Shown here: one piece after another, positions 62,360 through 64,000 of the stretch
How positions within the stretch are numbered: the stretch's first letter is position 1
Layout: each line of letters begins with the position of its first letter
Translations under genes and position numbers: made by a program
Notes under the pieces: model-generated
Seen by the model: only the letters and a program-made list of their open reading frames with translations
Told to the model about the DNA's origin: nothing
The model's database searches: none
From: Enchytraeus crypticus
Lineage: Eukaryota; Annelida; Clitellata; Enchytraeida; Enchytraeidae
Assembly: GCA_905160935.1 (NCBI GenBank)
Contig: CAJHZI010000192.1
Span: 663,501-727,500 of the forward strand
DNA length: 64,000 bases
Reading direction: 5' to 3'

Positions 62360-64000
62360 TATTTACAATAGATCCATCATCAATTAATTAATTAATAATT
62401 AATAAATTATTAAAAAATTTAAACCTTACAGGAAATTGTACTTGCTAAGGTTTTATAAAAATTTATTTTTCATTTTATATTGTCTTTATAAAATTGTGAT
62501 TCATTTAGTTCATAATTTTTGTTCTAATTTTTTTCTTTAAATTTGATAATATTTATATTGTATTTCTCATATCATAAATTTTTTTAATGTCCAATATCGT
62601 ATATAAAATATCGTTCAGCACTTCAGCACAATATCGCTGTTATCATTTCGCTTAAATCAAATCACGCAGACGAACCTGCGACTGATTTTTCATTAAACAA
62701 GTCTAATCTATTTTTCACTTCACTGATTTTGTTATCCCTAGGGCGCTCGCATTTCTACTCCTTCCTACTCTCATTCCTTTCTTTGTCTTCCCCTCTTTGT
62801 CTTTCGCTTCGCATTCCTCCATCTGCTTTTCTTTCCTTCTTAGTTACAATCATTATGTCGACTGCCAATCATTCGAGACCGTCATGAAACTTTCAGATGG
62901 ACCAATGAGAAGATGCTAACAAAGAATTTTCTTGTAGGTCAATACTAAGAGAATTCGTTCAGAAAATTTCCGCTCACGGTTGATGACTGCTAACATTTCC
63001 ACTGCAATTTGATTACTGACAATTTTCTAAACCGGTCAGAGATTTGAAGAGAATCGCTTGATCTAGAGAAAATAGTTGATAGAATATCATAGAGCTAGGC
63101 TCGTGTCTGAAAACTGAGCAAACCCTTCGTAAGGGTTACACAGATATATTAAGTATACGCACTCACAACTTAACAATATGAAAAGGAAATTTTAGTAGGA
63201 AGATATGAAGACAAAGTTCAATGTTAGGGCCATCAAAATACCAATCTAAGAATTCCGAAACCAAGAAGAGTTTATACAACTCTGTTCAGTTACATAGGGA
63301 CAGTCCATATTTAATAAACATAGTATTAACAACTTTCTGAAAATCTTCGACGCATCTTTGCCAAGAAATATTTAATGTTTGGGAGTTGGATATAGAAATA
63401 AGGAATAAATCAACAGAAAACGTACTTGTTTTACTTGAGCATTGACGCAGATTTTGAAATTATATTTTGCTATGCAGTCATAAACTCTACCTACTACTAA
63501 CATCCTTATCAATCAGACTTAACTTCTCACCAATTTTTAATACCATATTTGTATAGGAAGCTAGTTCGCTCCTTTGCTTTTCTTTTTCCTTCAATGATAA
63601 AGAGTCCTAGAATCAGCCATGAATTTCTGAAATGAACTAAAACTTTAAAGCCTAATTTAACGGCGGTTTTTTATATGTTTACTGTCAGGTATTAATCTCC
63701 TAGGATTAGAACCTCTGGCATTCAGATTGTCAGAAGGCATGCTATCATCTCGGTATTCAATAGTATAATTCTGAAGACAATCACAAAATTGTAGCAAAAG
63801 TTACACTTTCGTAGAAAATGATTTTATTGTCAGTAAATAATTTAGTGAAAAATCGTAATCACCTGAAGATATTAGAAGCCGCAGTTTTTAATGAAAGTTT
63901 TGAGAACAATTTTTGTCAATGAACCAATTATATGCTATAAACGTCATTAAAGACCATATGAAATGTATTTGATTTTGTACTAAAATATCAAGTTAACAAA
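62360..64000. other. No gene seen
   Basis: AT-rich to the end of the window. No frame or repeat family recognised. Confidence 0.55.

Overview
The window is genomic DNA from an invertebrate animal. It is AT-rich, has spliced genes with canonical GT/AG sites, and carries a eukaryotic tRNA gene with internal A and B boxes. It is dense in non-LTR retrotransposon fragments, tRNA-derived SINEs, cut-and-paste elements with TA or 8-bp target duplications, and microsatellites. Mab-21/cGAS-like families are often expanded in marine invertebrates, which fits, but I cannot name the phylum. No operons or bacterial features are present.

Positions 1 to about 40.5 kb hold no convincing spliced protein gene. 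The region is repeat-derived and otherwise featureless: (a) a LINE family whose reverse-transcriptase 3' end is followed by GA/CT microsatellites; (b) a CR1/L2-like LINE; (c) a second L2-like LINE; (d) a LINE-like 3' end with a GATGAT tail; (e) a tRNA-derived SINE whose tail resembles the tail of LINE (b); (f) a mariner-type element at 11.9-12.9 kb; (g) a hAT-type element at 18.3-19.0 kb; and two minisatellites (13.2-13.6 kb and 34.4-34.9 kb). A tRNA-Pro(AGG) gene lies at 36,235-36,306 on the minus strand.

Positions 41.1-57.8 kb hold the main content: a tandem pair of plus-strand genes. Each has a long exon encoding a Mab-21/cGAS-like nucleotidyltransferase with an apparent GS motif and three candidate catalytic aspartates. 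Each joins, by phase-1 splicing, a last exon encoding what looks like a six-bladed NHL-like beta-propeller. The predicted proteins are about 1060 and 1067 residues. The two copies appear identical over about 1,394 bp of the nucleotidyltransferase exon but are clearly diverged on both sides, in the intron and in the propeller exon. This points to recent gene conversion. The intron of copy 1 contains a 3.5-kb intronless insertion encoding a PDZ-PH-PH protein. It ends in an A30 tract, has an ATTAAA signal just upstream, and is flanked by a 12-bp duplication, so it is a LINE-type retrocopy. Its open frame can be reached in phase from the Mab-21 exon through a cryptic acceptor, so a chimeric transcript is possible.

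Positions 57.8-64 kb return to repeats: a large imperfect hairpin at 58.2 kb, a CT-rich tract at 60.0-60.5 kb, and a mariner-type element nested inside another TA-flanked element with long inverted repeats (60.85-62.36 kb).
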